Assembly: GCA_934271235.1 (NCBI GenBank)
Contig: CAKQQT010000001.1
Span: forward strand, 124,001-188,000
Length of the DNA: 64,000 nucleotides
Source of the DNA: an uncultured Clostridia bacterium
GTDB lineage: Bacteria; Bacillota; Clostridia; Peptostreptococcales; Anaerovoracaceae
Reading direction: 5' to 3'
The notes beneath the pieces are model-generated. The model did not search any database. It was not told the DNA's origin and saw nothing but the letters and a program-made list of their open reading frames with translations. Numbering within the stretch: the first letter of the stretch is position 1; every line of letters begins with the position of its first letter. Of this stretch, positions 41,811-51,283 are shown piece after piece. The position numbers and the translations under genes were made by a program.

Positions 41811-43715
41811 TTAGATTGCGCGGCGCTGCTTAGAATCAGAATCTTGAGATGCGCTTGAAATCCTCTCGGATTCTTGACGAGAAAGCCAGGCAGTGTTTTT
41901 TTCGATTATATCTCCGGATACCGCGTCAATCTTGTAGGAATATGCGCATTTGTCGGTATGGAACTCCAGAATGTAGCATGGCTTGCCCTGATTGCGGCTG
42001 AGCTCCTCCCTGGTGAAAACAATCTTCTGATCCGCATCATGCAGACCGGCATCAGTGAGCGCGATCTTCTTTGCCTCATCCAAAGAGATGAATTCCGGTG
42101 TGCTGATATCTTCCTGTTGTTTTTCTAATATACCACCCAGCACCGCGTTAATGCGGTAAGTCCACCGCGTCCGCGCGTCGGCAAAGACGAGGCGGTAGTA
42201 AGGCGTTTTGATGCCGCCGTCTACCAAAGTTGCTTCGAGGAAGGTGACTTTGTCTTTGCAGCCAGCATCATCAATCGCGATCTTCTTCGCGGTGGTAAGC
42301 AGGATATATTCTCTCGCGTAGATAATCTCGCCGCTCTTTGCGTCAATTTGGTAGAAGTAGCTGTTCGTTCCGGTATAAAATTCGAGGAAATAGCATGGTT
42401 TGCCTTGATTGCGGCTAAGTTCCTCTCTGGTAAATACAATCTTCTGCGCAGTTTCATTCAGTTTGGCATCAGTGAGCGCGATCTTCCTAGCATCCTCTAA
42501 AGAGATGAACTTCGCGGGATCAGGTGCCGAGGCAGCGATCTCTTTTTGCTTTTTTTCAATCACAATGCCCAGCACCGCGTTAATGCGGTAAGTCCACTGG
42601 ATCTGCGTGTCAGCAAAGACAAGGCGGTAGTAAGGGCTTTTGATGCCGCCGTCTACCAACGTTTCCTCAGTGAAGGTGACCCTGTTCTTACAACCTGCAT
42701 CGTCAATCGCGATCTTCTTCGCGGTGGTAAGCAGGATATATTCTCTCGCGTAGATAATCTCGCCGCTCTTTGCGTCAATTTGATAGAAGTAGCTGTTTGT
42801 TCCGGTATAGAATTCGAGGAAATAGCATGGCTTGCCCTGATTGCGGCTAAGCTCCTCTCTGGTAAAGACAATCTTCTGCGCAGCTTCGTTCAGTTTGGCA
42901 TCTTTGAGCGCGATCTTTTTTGCTTCCTCTAAAGAGATGAACTTCGCAGGGTCAGTTTGCAAGGTGCTGCCTTCTGCCTCATTCGCTTCCAATGTGTCGC
43001 CTTCTGATGTGTATGAAGCAACGCTCTCAGCCTGCTGAAGCTTCAGCAGTTCATCCAGCGGCATGCGGGCAACATCCTCTGTCGGCAGACCGGTTTGGTC
43101 TGCCGCGTTAAGAATCCAGTCAGCCTTTCCGGAGGAAACATGGAATTTCTCCGCAAGGTTTGCGATTTCGGCGCTTTTCGCTGCATCAGATTGATCCTCC
43201 GAAGGAGCGTGAAAAATCAGCGTGCCGACAGCTTCGATCGGCTCCAGCGCTTCCTGAATTTCCGCGGAGAGAACAGCTTTTCGTTCTGTGTCCGCATTCA
43301 GCTGCGAATCAAAGGAAATCAAAACGGTCGCCTCGCCGTCCGCAAGATAACCGCAGACTTCGTAGGCAGTCATCGTGCGTGTCAGAGCTGTCTGAACGCT
43401 CTGTTTTTTTAAAACAACATCGCGAAGGGCGTTTTCCGCGTCGTCGTTCAAAAAGCGGACATCTTTGACGAGCCCGTTTTTGGCGATCGTGTAGGCAACG
43501 CTTGGATTTACATCCATCGTAAAGGTTCCCGCTTCTGCCTGGCTGCGGATCATGTTTGTCATGATGCCGGTGCAGAAAACCAAGGTCAGGCAAGCGGCGA
43601 TGAGACCCAATTTCCTCCGGCTGTGTTTTTTTTCGCCGCGCGTTTCGCGTTCCGCGTCAGCGATCAGTTTGTCGTCGATGTTTCCGATTGCACGGAGAAG
43701 AACTTCGTTTTTCAT
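41811..43715 (-). CDS. RsgI-like anti-sigma factor with tandem PepSY repeats
   Basis: A 634-residue single-span membrane protein. Residues 1-34 form the cytoplasmic sigma-binding part, 35-54 the membrane helix, and 63-130 the RsgI-type extracellular domain (FTMDVNPSVAYTI). From about residue 256 there are PepSY-type units (FISLEEAKKIALKDA, then YFLEFYTGTNSYFYQIDA) repeated at 144-residue spacing, two full double units plus a last half unit. It overlaps the upstream sigma gene by ATGA, the standard sigma/anti-sigma arrangement. PepSY units may sense or inhibit extracellular proteases or cell-wall cues. Confidence 0.85.
   Translation of the reverse strand: MKNEVLLRAIGNIDDKLIADAERETRGEKKHSRRKLGLIAACLTLVFCTGIMTNMIRSQAEAGTFTMDVNPSVAYTIAKNGLVKDVRFLNDDAENALRDVVLKKQSVQTALTRTMTAYEVCGYLADGEATVLISFDSQLNADTERKAVLSAEIQEALEPIEAVGTLIFHAPSEDQSDAAKSAEIANLAEKFHVSSGKADWILNAADQTGLPTEDVARMPLDELLKLQQAESVASYTSEGDTLEANEAEGSTLQTDPAKFISLEEAKKIALKDAKLNEAAQKIVFTREELSRNQGKPCYFLEFYTGTNSYFYQIDAKSGEIIYAREYILLTTAKKIAIDDAGCKNRVTFTEETLVDGGIKSPYYRLVFADTQIQWTYRINAVLGIVIEKKQKEIAASAPDPAKFISLEDARKIALTDAKLNETAQKIVFTREELSRNQGKPCYFLEFYTGTNSYFYQIDAKSGEIIYAREYILLTTAKKIAIDDAGCKDKVTFLEATLVDGGIKTPYYRLVFADARTRWTYRINAVLGGILEKQQEDISTPEFISLDEAKKIALTDAGLHDADQKIVFTREELSRNQGKPCYILEFHTDKCAYSYKIDAVSGDIIEKNTAWLSRQESERISSASQDSDSKQRRAI
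41890..42950 (-). repeat. 432-bp tandem DNA repeat inside the anti-sigma gene
   Basis: Two nearly identical copies are offset by exactly 432 bp; for example the stretch starting TCAATCGCGATCTTC occurs at 42272 and 42703, and ATTGCGGCTAAG at 42408 and 42840. A third, partial and more divergent copy follows about 417 bp further (41991). The near-identity at DNA level implies recent duplication, and the array could expand or contract by recombination. Confidence 0.85.
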
Positions 43716-44272
43716 AGCGTGATACCCTCCTTTTCTAAAAAAATTCTTAATTCATTTCGCATACGGAATAGCAAAGACGCCACCTTGCTCTCGCTCATTC
43801 CATATGCGTCCGCGATATCCCGTATCGCGTGCAGATGCCAGTATCGGCGAACAAAGATATTACGGTTTCGCCGGGGCTTTGCGTACAGGAAACGGTCAAT
43901 GGCGGCAGCCAGTTCGGTTTCCTCGATCGCTCGCTCCACATCCCCCTCCGCGGGGACGCAGGCTTCTAACTCGGACAGCGCAAGCGCGACCTGTCCATGA
44001 CCGCGTTTTTGGGCGGTGCAGTGCTTATAACGGTTAAGCGCGAGGTTGCGCGTGATTTTTCCCAGATAGATCGATAAACGGTTTGGACGCTGCGGCGGAA
44101 TTGTGTTCCATGCGCTGAGGTAGGTATCATTGGCGCATTCTTCCGCGTCGTCGCTGCTATGCAGGATGTTGTACGCGATCGCGTGGCAGTAGTTCCCGTA
44201 TTTTTCGGCGGTGGCGGCGATCGCGCTTTCGCTGCGCGACCAGTATAAACCTATAATCTCGTGGTCATTCAT
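43712..44272 (-). CDS. ECF-type RNA polymerase sigma factor
   Basis: A 186-residue sigma-70 family protein with region 2 (YCHAIAYNILHSSDDAEECANDTYLSAW) and region 4 (IRDIADAYGMSESKVASLLFRM). GGGAGG seven bases upstream fixes ATG 44272; the longer frame is not needed. Its stop overlaps the anti-sigma start, so the pair is co-translated. It probably activates its own operon. Target genes cannot be named from this window. Confidence 0.9.
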   Translation of the reverse strand: MNDHEIIGLYWSRSESAIAATAEKYGNYCHAIAYNILHSSDDAEECANDTYLSAWNTIPPQRPNRLSIYLGKITRNLALNRYKHCTAQKRGHGQVALALSELEACVPAEGDVERAIEETELAAAIDRFLYAKPRRNRNIFVRRYWHLHAIRDIADAYGMSESKVASLLFRMRNELRIFLEKEGITL

Positions 44273-44593
44273 GGCAACCTCCCTTCCGTCTGTAAAAAGG
44301 CCTTTCACTTATATAGACAACAAAAATCGTTTTTTATTGCGCAAGAAGGAAAACTTTTTTGCGTAATTTTTTTTTGAATTAATTATATCATATGGGAGCA
44401 GTGCGTGCTACCGCTATAAAAAAGGATGCAAGACGGCAGATTCGGTTCAGAGAAGCTGCCCTGCTTGATTCCGTCTGCTCGTCTTCACCACAAACGACAT
44501 CTAGCCCACAAATCGTCATTTCGTCCCTGTTTTGTTCTTTTCATGTAAAAAAAGGGTAAAATAAGGGAAACACGAAGAAAAGGAGGAACGCTT
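44273..44593. promoter_or_regulatory. Divergent 321-bp intergenic region (sigma operon / acyl-CoA dehydrogenase)
   Basis: The sigma-proximal 120 bp are very A/T-rich with long T-runs. Further right, AGACGG and CCGTCT can pair around 44431-44477. TAAAAT near 44558 is a possible -10 for the acyl-CoA dehydrogenase fusion. No gene is supported. Confidence 0.35.
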
Positions 44594-46507
44594 ATGCTAT
44601 TTCAGACAACCAGAGGACAGGAAGCACTGCGGGCGCAGATCCGCCAATTCGCGGAGGAAGAAATCAGACCGCAGGCTTTCTTGATGGATCAGAACAATGA
44701 ATTCCCGGAGGAGGCGATCCGTAAACTGGGTGAGCGCGGGTGGATGGGACTTCCGTATCCGGCCGAGTATGGCGGCGCCGGGCTTGACGTCATGAGTTAC
44801 GCGATTGCGGTAGAGGAACTTGCCCGTGTTGACGGCGGCGCGGGTGTCATCCTGTCGGCGCATGTTTCACTTGGCTCCTGGCCGATCTTTGCGTTCGGAA
44901 CAGAAGAACAGAAACGTAAATATCTCGTGCCGCTGGCAAAAGGAGAAAAAATCGGCGCATTCGGACTGACCGAGCCGAATGCCGGATCAGATGCCGGCGG
45001 GACGGAAACGACAGCGATCGACAAAGGAGACCACTGGCTGCTCAACGGCGGTAAAATATTTATCACCAACGCGCCGAAAGCGGATACTTATGTCGTTTTC
45101 GCGGTGACAACGCCGGATATCGGAACCAGAGGAATTTCAGCGTTCATTGTTGAAAGAGGATGGAAAGGATTCACTTTTGGTGATCATTACGATAAAATGG
45201 GCATTCGCTCTTCCGCTACTGCGGAGTTGATTTTTAATAATGTCCGTGTCCCGAAGGAAAATATGCTCGGCAAAGAAGGGGAAGGCTTCAAAATCGCTAT
45301 GGCGACACTGGACGGCGGCCGTATCGGCATCGCAGCACAAGCTCTCGGCATCGCGCAGGGCGCATTTGAACACGCCCTTGCCTACGCGAAAGAGCGCGTA
45401 CAGTTCGGCAAACCGATCGGCGCGCAGCAGATCATTTCCTTTAAACTGGCAGATATGGCGACAAAACTGCGCTGCGCGCGTTATTTGATTTATTCGGCGG
45501 CAGAACTGAAGGAACAGCATCAACCTTACGGGATGGAATCCGCGATGGCCAAAATGTACGCGTCGGATATCGCGCTGGAGGTGACTAACGATGCCCTGCA
45601 GATTTTTGGCGGATCGGGATTCCTCAAGGGAATGGAGGTCGAACGGGCGTACCGCGACGCAAAAATCACGACGATCTATGAGGGAACCAACGAGATTCAG
45701 CGCGTGGTCATCGCATCACATCTCCTTGGAAAAATCACGCGCGAGCGCAGTGGAGAGAGCCGTTCGGCAGCAAAAAAACCGGCACCGATCACAGGCATCC
45801 GCAAGAAGATGATTTTTGCAGATGGCGACGCGAAGGAACAGGTGGAAGCATTGGTCGCGGCACTCAAAAAAGACGGCTATGACTTTAGCGTAGGGATTCC
45901 GGCGGACACGCCGATCTCGCAGGCTGAGCGGGTAGTCTCCGCAGGGAAAGGCATCGGCGAAAAGAAAAATATGAAGCTGATCGAAGCGCTTGCCGAAGCT
46001 GCCGGCGCGGCTATCGGATCTTCCAGACCGGTCGCGGAAACCCTCAAATATCTTCCTCTGAACCGGTATGTGGGCATGTCCGGCCAGAAATTCAGAGGTA
46101 ATTTATATATTGCCTGCGGAATTTCCGGGGCAGCGCAGCACCTCAAGGGCATTAAAGACGCGTCCACGATCGTCGCAATCAATCAGAACGGCAACGCGCC
46201 GATTTTTAAAAATTGCGATTACGGTATTGTCGGCAATCTCATGGAGGTTCTTCCGCTGCTCACGGAGGCCTTGGGAACAGAACCAAAAGAACCGGCACCT
46301 CCGATGGTCAAGATGAAGCGTCCGCAGCCACCGAAGCCGGAACCGATCGGTGCGGCTTACATCTGCAGCGGCTGCGGTTATGAATATGATCCGGCGCAGG
46401 GTGACGAAGCAGCCGAGATCCCACCGGAAACCCTCTTTGAACAGCTGCCGGCGGATTGGGTGTGTCCGGAATGCGGCGAGGACAAAGAGCAGTTCATCAA
46501 AGCATAA
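44594..46507 (+). CDS. Acyl-CoA dehydrogenase - EtfA domain - rubredoxin fusion
   Basis: A 637-residue three-part protein. Residues 1-375 are an acyl-CoA dehydrogenase ([21 protein letters not shown], the catalytic-Glu region [19 protein letters not shown]). Residues ~400-565 match the FAD-binding C-terminal domain of electron-transfer flavoprotein alpha ([53 protein letters not shown]). Residues ~585-637 are a rubredoxin with CSGC and CPEC iron ligands. Electrons from acyl-CoA could pass through both flavins to rubredoxin inside one chain. AAAGGAGG precedes the ATG. A flavodiiron protein follows 30 bp later. Confidence 0.92.
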   Translation: MLFQTTRGQEALRAQIRQFAEEEIRPQAFLMDQNNEFPEEAIRKLGERGWMGLPYPAEYGGAGLDVMSYAIAVEELARVDGGAGVILSAHVSLGSWPIFAFGTEEQKRKYLVPLAKGEKIGAFGLTEPNAGSDAGGTETTAIDKGDHWLLNGGKIFITNAPKADTYVVFAVTTPDIGTRGISAFIVERGWKGFTFGDHYDKMGIRSSATAELIFNNVRVPKENMLGKEGEGFKIAMATLDGGRIGIAAQALGIAQGAFEHALAYAKERVQFGKPIGAQQIISFKLADMATKLRCARYLIYSAAELKEQHQPYGMESAMAKMYASDIALEVTNDALQIFGGSGFLKGMEVERAYRDAKITTIYEGTNEIQRVVIASHLLGKITRERSGESRSAAKKPAPITGIRKKMIFADGDAKEQVEALVAALKKDGYDFSVGIPADTPISQAERVVSAGKGIGEKKNMKLIEALAEAAGAAIGSSRPVAETLKYLPLNRYVGMSGQKFRGNLYIACGISGAAQHLKGIKDASTIVAINQNGNAPIFKNCDYGIVGNLMEVLPLLTEALGTEPKEPAPPMVKMKRPQPPKPEPIGAAYICSGCGYEYDPAQGDEAAEIPPETLFEQLPADWVCPECGEDKEQFIKA

Positions 46508-46537
46508 AAAACGGAATCGAGAAAGGAGAAAAGAATC

Positions 46538-47803
46538 ATGTATTGTGTACGAAAAGTAACGGAGGACTTATATTGGGTCGGCGCGAACGACCACCGCTTG
46601 ACTTTGTTTGAAAACTGCTTCCCGATTCCGAGAGGAGTCAGCTACAACGCGTATTGTCTGCTCGACGAAAAGACCGTCCTTTTTGATACGGTTGACTGGT
46701 CCGCGTGCAGACAGTTTCTGGAAAACTTAGAATATGTGCTGCATGGACGTCCGCTGGATTATCTGGTCGTCAACCATCTGGAGCCGGATCACGCGGCTTG
46801 TATCGAGGAAGTGCTTTTGCGCTATCCGGAGGTCACGATCGTCAGCAATGAAAAAGCTTTTCTGATGATGCGCCAGTTCGGCTTCGCTGTCGACGCGCAT
46901 ACCTGCGTGGAAGTCAAGGAAGGCGATACGCTTTGCTTCGGCAGACATACCATCACCTTTGTTTTCGCGCCAATGATCCACTGGCCGGAGGCGATGGTCA
47001 GTTTCGATCTCACGGATGGCGTCCTGTTTTCGGCTGACGCGTTCGGAACCTTCGGAGCGTTGGACGGCAAACTGTTCGCGGATGAGGTGGATTTTGACCG
47101 CGACTGGCTTGATGACGCGAGACGTTATCTGACCAATATCGTAGGGAAATACGGTCCGCACATTCAAGTTCTGCTCGGCAAGGCAGCAGGCATCTTGGAT
47201 CAGATTCGCTATATCTGTCCGCTCCACGGTCCGGTTTGGCGTGATGATCTGGCGTATTTTATTCAAAAATATGATCTGTGGAGCCGCTATGAGCCTGAAA
47301 CGGAGGGCGTGCTGATCATCTACGCGTCGATGTACGGGAATACGGAGGCCGCGGCACAGGCTTTGGCGGCGAAGCTTTGCGATAAAGGCATGAACCGTGT
47401 GGCAGTTTATGATGTTTCCTCAACCCACAAATCCCAACTGATTTCGGAGACCTTCAAATACAGTCATGTGGTGCTGGCATCCGTCACCTATAATCTGGGA
47501 ATCTATCCGGCGATTCACGACTATCTGATGGATCTGAAAGCGTTAAATGTGCAGAATCGTACTTTCGCGCTGATCGAGAATGGTTCCTGGGCGGTAAAAT
47601 CCGGCGATCTGATGCAGGAATTCCTGGACGGACAGCTCAAACGCATGACTGTCCTTACTGAACGCCTGTCGATGGCTTCCGCGCTGTCTGCGGATAAGGC
47701 CGGTGAGGTCGAAGCGCTGGCTGACGCGATTTTGGAATCCATGCAGCACTGGGTGTTAGGATCGTTGTCAGTGAAGGACAATTGCTTTTGTGGCAGTGCA
47801 TAG
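46538..47803 (+). CDS. fprA: Flavodiiron protein (FprA / rubredoxin:oxygen oxidoreductase)
   Basis: A 421-residue two-domain enzyme reducing O2 (or NO) to water (or N2O). The beta-lactamase-like diiron domain has HLEPDHA near residue 80 and later diiron-ligand regions including IHWPEAM, FSADAFGTFG and CPLHGP. The flavodoxin domain begins near 258 with YASMYGNTEAAA for FMN. The normal electron donor is rubredoxin, which is here fused to the acyl-CoA dehydrogenase encoded just upstream, so acyl-CoA oxidation may feed oxygen scavenging. The end carries two extra cysteines (DNCFCGSA). Confidence 0.94.
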   Translation: MYCVRKVTEDLYWVGANDHRLTLFENCFPIPRGVSYNAYCLLDEKTVLFDTVDWSACRQFLENLEYVLHGRPLDYLVVNHLEPDHAACIEEVLLRYPEVTIVSNEKAFLMMRQFGFAVDAHTCVEVKEGDTLCFGRHTITFVFAPMIHWPEAMVSFDLTDGVLFSADAFGTFGALDGKLFADEVDFDRDWLDDARRYLTNIVGKYGPHIQVLLGKAAGILDQIRYICPLHGPVWRDDLAYFIQKYDLWSRYEPETEGVLIIYASMYGNTEAAAQALAAKLCDKGMNRVAVYDVSSTHKSQLISETFKYSHVVLASVTYNLGIYPAIHDYLMDLKALNVQNRTFALIENGSWAVKSGDLMQEFLDGQLKRMTVLTERLSMASALSADKAGEVEALADAILESMQHWVLGSLSVKDNCFCGSA

Positions 47804-48117
47804 CTATCACAGGAAGAATGCTCTCACTCGATTTTGATACAGAAGGGTAAAAAAGATATCTGAAAGTTTAAAAAAAGACCCTTTATCATGAAAAAAACTA
47901 AACCAAAGGTCAATTTTTTTTTGCATGTGTGAATGATATACTGAAAAAAATGTAGAGTTAAGAAACTGAAGACAAGAGAGACTTAGCAAGGTTGAATATC
48001 ATTTTGCGATGCTGCAGGACGTTGATGTTGATGTCAAGATAAGAAAGGAGGAGAAAAAAGGACTGCAGGTCGATTAAAGAGGTAAAAGTAATTATAAAAT
48101 TATTAGGGAGGTAAAAA
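47804..48117 (+). promoter_or_regulatory. Leader region of the nhaC operon
   Basis: 314 bp without a supported gene. It holds the promoter/operator at 47894-47942 and a leader of about 170 nt with an unused AGGAGG near 48043 and the true GGGAGG site at 48105-48110. No stable riboswitch-like fold was evident by eye. Confidence 0.45.
47894..47942 (+). promoter_or_regulatory. Island promoter, copy 1: dyad operator plus TATACT
   Basis: AAAACTAAACCAAAGGTCAA precedes TATACT (47937-47942). ACTAAAC starts at 47897, exactly 40 bp before TATACT. The same layout is found at 53197/53237. The -35 is poor, consistent with activation by a protein bound near -43. Confidence 0.65.
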
Positions 48118-49665
48118 ATGGAAGTTGATTATGGTATATTATGCTTAATTCCACCAATTGTCACCATAGTGCTTGCACTTGTCACAAAGCAGACGATTTT
48201 ATCATTATTTGTAGGTGTTTGGGTAGGCTCCACAATCGTCCAAGGCTGGAATCCGATTACCGGTCTTATTCAGGTCTTTCCGGACTACATCATCCCATCT
48301 TTAGGAAGTTCTTACAATGCTGGTATCATCTTGTTAGTAACACTTGCCGGCGGTATGATCATCATGCTGAGAGAAACAGGCGGTGCTTATGCCTTCGCGA
48401 AGAAGCTGTCAAAAAAGATTGATACTCCGGCGAAAGGTCAGGTCTTAACAAGCATCTCCGCACTGGCATTTTGCTATACGGAACCTTGCCTGATTCTGGG
48501 AACCATCATGCGTCCGGTAACCGATGCGGTCAGAATATCCAGAGCGAAATTAGCTTATATCCTTGACTCACTTGGATGCAACTTAGCGTCCTTCTCCCCG
48601 ATCAGCAGCTACGGCCCGTTCATCGCAGGTCTGGTTGCTACCGAAATCGCTGCAGCAGGTCTGCATGACAGCGAATGGGGCGTATGGGCAGGCATGCTGA
48701 AATACAATATGTATGCATTATTTGCAATCCTTACGGTATTCATCGTAGCATTCGGTGACATCAACTTTGGCGCAATGCATACAGAAGAAATGCGTGCAAG
48801 AAAAGAAGGCAAATTATTAGCAGACGGCGTACAGCCGCTGACTCCGGAAAAAGTTGTAAATTTCCCGGAAGGCTATAAACCAACGATCACTTGCTTCGTA
48901 ATTCCACTGGCGACCTTGTTTGCAGTTCTGTTCGGCGTGATTTTCTGGACAGGCGATATCGCTGCAAACGGATTCACAGGATGTTTCAGAAATTCTAACA
49001 TCACATTGGCGATTATTATGGCTTTTGTTATGACCGGTGTTGCTGCCGGTGCAGTCGGATGCGTGAAAGGTCTCTGGAAGCCGCTGAAAGCGTTCAATAC
49101 ATTTGTTGATGGTATGATCGAACTGATCAACGTACCGTTTATCCTGGTATGCGCATGGTCTCTGGGAAGTGTTGTTTCCAACATGAACACCGGCACGTTC
49201 CTAGCTCATGTGGTAGAGCAGTACCTGACCGCAGGCTTGGTTCCGGGACTGATCTTCTTGGTAGGTGCGCTGATTTCCTTTGCAACCGGTTCTTCATGGG
49301 GTACTTGGTCACTGCTGATGCCGATCGCATTCCCGATGGCAGTACAGTTTGGAATCCCGGAAGCTTATATTGTTGGCTGCGTAATTTCCAGCGGTCTGTT
49401 CGGTGACCAGTGTTCGCCGATTTCTGACACAACTATTTTGTCCTCTACAGGCGCGAGCTGTAACCATATCGTGCACGTTATGACACAGCTTCCTTATGGC
49501 GTAACCGTTGGTGTATCTGCATTTATCGGATACTTTTTTGGCGGACTGACCGGACAGTATATAGCAAGTATTGCGGTCACTGCAGTCGTTCTGGTTGTAG
49601 CACTGATTGCGTTGAAATTTATCTCATCTAGGAAAGATGATAAAAAAGCACCGGCAGTAGCATAA
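48118..49665 (+). CDS. nhaC: NhaC-family Na+/H+ antiporter-type transporter
   Basis: A 515-residue membrane protein with about eleven to twelve hydrophobic segments and NhaC-family blocks (PPIVTIVLALVTKQTILSLFVGVWVG, the FCYTEPCLILGTIMRPVTDA region, and FATGSSWGTWSLLMPIAFPM plus GDQCSPISDTTILSSTGASC). The family includes exchangers of organic acids or amines against cations as well as Na+/H+ antiporters. As the first gene of the island it may carry the substrate or a by-product rather than serve pH control. Confidence 0.88.
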   Translation: MEVDYGILCLIPPIVTIVLALVTKQTILSLFVGVWVGSTIVQGWNPITGLIQVFPDYIIPSLGSSYNAGIILLVTLAGGMIIMLRETGGAYAFAKKLSKKIDTPAKGQVLTSISALAFCYTEPCLILGTIMRPVTDAVRISRAKLAYILDSLGCNLASFSPISSYGPFIAGLVATEIAAAGLHDSEWGVWAGMLKYNMYALFAILTVFIVAFGDINFGAMHTEEMRARKEGKLLADGVQPLTPEKVVNFPEGYKPTITCFVIPLATLFAVLFGVIFWTGDIAANGFTGCFRNSNITLAIIMAFVMTGVAAGAVGCVKGLWKPLKAFNTFVDGMIELINVPFILVCAWSLGSVVSNMNTGTFLAHVVEQYLTAGLVPGLIFLVGALISFATGSSWGTWSLLMPIAFPMAVQFGIPEAYIVGCVISSGLFGDQCSPISDTTILSSTGASCNHIVHVMTQLPYGVTVGVSAFIGYFFGGLTGQYIASIAVTAVVLVVALIALKFISSRKDDKKAPAVA

Positions 49666-49787
49666 GGCGGATGCAATGCAAGAACAATCACGATAAGATA
49701 ATATGAACCTAGTTTAAATTTATGAATGATTGCAGAAATGCGGTGGATGTATGCGCCACTGCTTCTGCAGTCACAAAAGGAGAAAAA

Positions 49788-51209
49788 ATGAAAAAAGTTG
49801 ATATGATCGTAAAGGCTCCTTATATTTATACGATGCAGGGAGAGGGCGTAGGCTGTAAAGAAAATATGGCAATGATCGTTGATGGCAGTAAAATCATCGA
49901 TTTAGTACCAGCAGAAGAAGCAGAAAAAATGTATCAGGCAGAGGAATTGCTGAATATGGAGCATCATGCTATTTTTCCGGGCTTTATTGATGGACATATG
50001 CATACATCCGATAATTTATTCCGAGGATTGGCGCAGGATACGAACAGTTGGATGATGTTTGGTCTGCAGCCGTTCGCAAATGCGGGCGAATGGAACGAAA
50101 GAGTTTCAGCAGGCAGATTGGCAATTGTTGAGGCAATTAAAGCCGGAACCACAACACTTGGCGACTACCATTATAATATGGAAGATACCTGCAAATTTAT
50201 AGAAAAGACCGGTGCGAGAGGAAACATCACCCAGATGATTCGTTCCGCAAAACAAAGAGTTTATAAGCCGGGCGAGTTGTATGAGTTTGTTGACGAAGAC
50301 GGAGAGAAAAATCTGAAAGAAAATATGGAGCTGTATGACAAATGGCATAATAAGGGTGGCCGTTTCCGTATTCTTTTCGGACCGCAGGGTGCAGACTTTG
50401 TATCACCGGAACTTCTGTTAAAAATCCAGAAAGTTGCGAAAGAAAGAAAAACAAAGATCCACATGCATGTACAGCAGGGTGACAGAGAGACCTATCAGAT
50501 TGAAAAAAGATATGGTAAGCGTCCGACCGCGTTCCTGCAGGAACTCGGTTATTTGGACAGCACGTTGATCGCAGTGCATCTGACGGACTGCAATGCAGAA
50601 GAGGCGGCGATCATCGGCAGATCCGGCGCAGGTATGATCGTCAACCCGGCTTCTATCGCCATTATTGACGGTATCGTATGCCCGAGCATGGAATTCCAGC
50701 AGGCAGGCGGCAATGTCGCTTTAGGTTCCGACCAGGCGCCGGGCAACAACTGCCACAATATCATTCATGAGATGAAGAATGTTTGTCTGTTCAACAAGAT
50801 TAAATACGGAAATCCGGAAGTTATGCCGGCTTGGCGCGCGCTGAGGATGGCAACCATTGAGGGGGCAAAGGCCGTCGGCGTTGATGATATCGTTGGCTCT
50901 TTGGAAATCGGAAAGCAAGCTGACTTTATCGCCATCGATCTGAGAAGCATTTCCATGATGCCGGTGTATACCTACCCGATGAGAAACATCGTTCCGAATC
51001 TGGTATACAGTGCAAGAGGAAACGAAGTTGTCCTGTCTGTAGTAGCAGGAAAGGTCATTATGAAAGACCAAAAGCTTGTACACATTGATGAAGAAGAAAT
51101 CAAAGATGAAGTCGAAAAACTTCCGGAAAACGTAGGCAAGAGAGCCGAAAAGGAATTCTTTGAAATCAACGGCACAAATGCGCAGTTCATGAGAGAAGGA
51201 AAACTGTAG
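49788..51209 (+). CDS. Aminohydrolase of the TrzA/AtzB/SsnA type
   Basis: A 473-residue amidohydrolase-superfamily enzyme. Metal and active-site motifs are FIDGHMHTSDN near residue 67, IHMHVQQGDRE near 225, VHLTDCNAEEA near 265 and GSDQAPGNNCHN near 310; the C-terminal ...IGSLEIGKQADF pattern is present. AAAGGAG precedes ATG 49788; the in-frame ATG at 49722 lacks one. This subtype hydrolyses C-N bonds on N-heterocycles (triazines, guanine, imidazolones). In this cluster a 2-aminoimidazolone to hydantoin step is proposed. Confidence 0.88.
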   Translation: MKKVDMIVKAPYIYTMQGEGVGCKENMAMIVDGSKIIDLVPAEEAEKMYQAEELLNMEHHAIFPGFIDGHMHTSDNLFRGLAQDTNSWMMFGLQPFANAGEWNERVSAGRLAIVEAIKAGTTTLGDYHYNMEDTCKFIEKTGARGNITQMIRSAKQRVYKPGELYEFVDEDGEKNLKENMELYDKWHNKGGRFRILFGPQGADFVSPELLLKIQKVAKERKTKIHMHVQQGDRETYQIEKRYGKRPTAFLQELGYLDSTLIAVHLTDCNAEEAAIIGRSGAGMIVNPASIAIIDGIVCPSMEFQQAGGNVALGSDQAPGNNCHNIIHEMKNVCLFNKIKYGNPEVMPAWRALRMATIEGAKAVGVDDIVGSLEIGKQADFIAIDLRSISMMPVYTYPMRNIVPNLVYSARGNEVVLSVVAGKVIMKDQKLVHIDEEEIKDEVEKLPENVGKRAEKEFFEINGTNAQFMREGKL

Positions 51210-51283
51210 ATTCAAACTCCTTATTTATTAATACTTAACCAAGAGCAATCCGAAGGGTCGTGTAAAATGAAAGGAAGATAGAC

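Noticed and set aside
41890..42950. Repeats considered as a CRISPR or intergenic array
   Set aside because: The repeats are 432 bp, in frame and within one coding sequence.
48009..48077. 22-codon frame in the nhaC leader
   Set aside because: No ribosome site before its ATG and no regulatory codon pattern.
49700..49715. GAACCTAGTTTA considered as a third copy of the island operator
   Set aside because: The half-site spacing is one base shorter and no TATACT lies at the expected distance.
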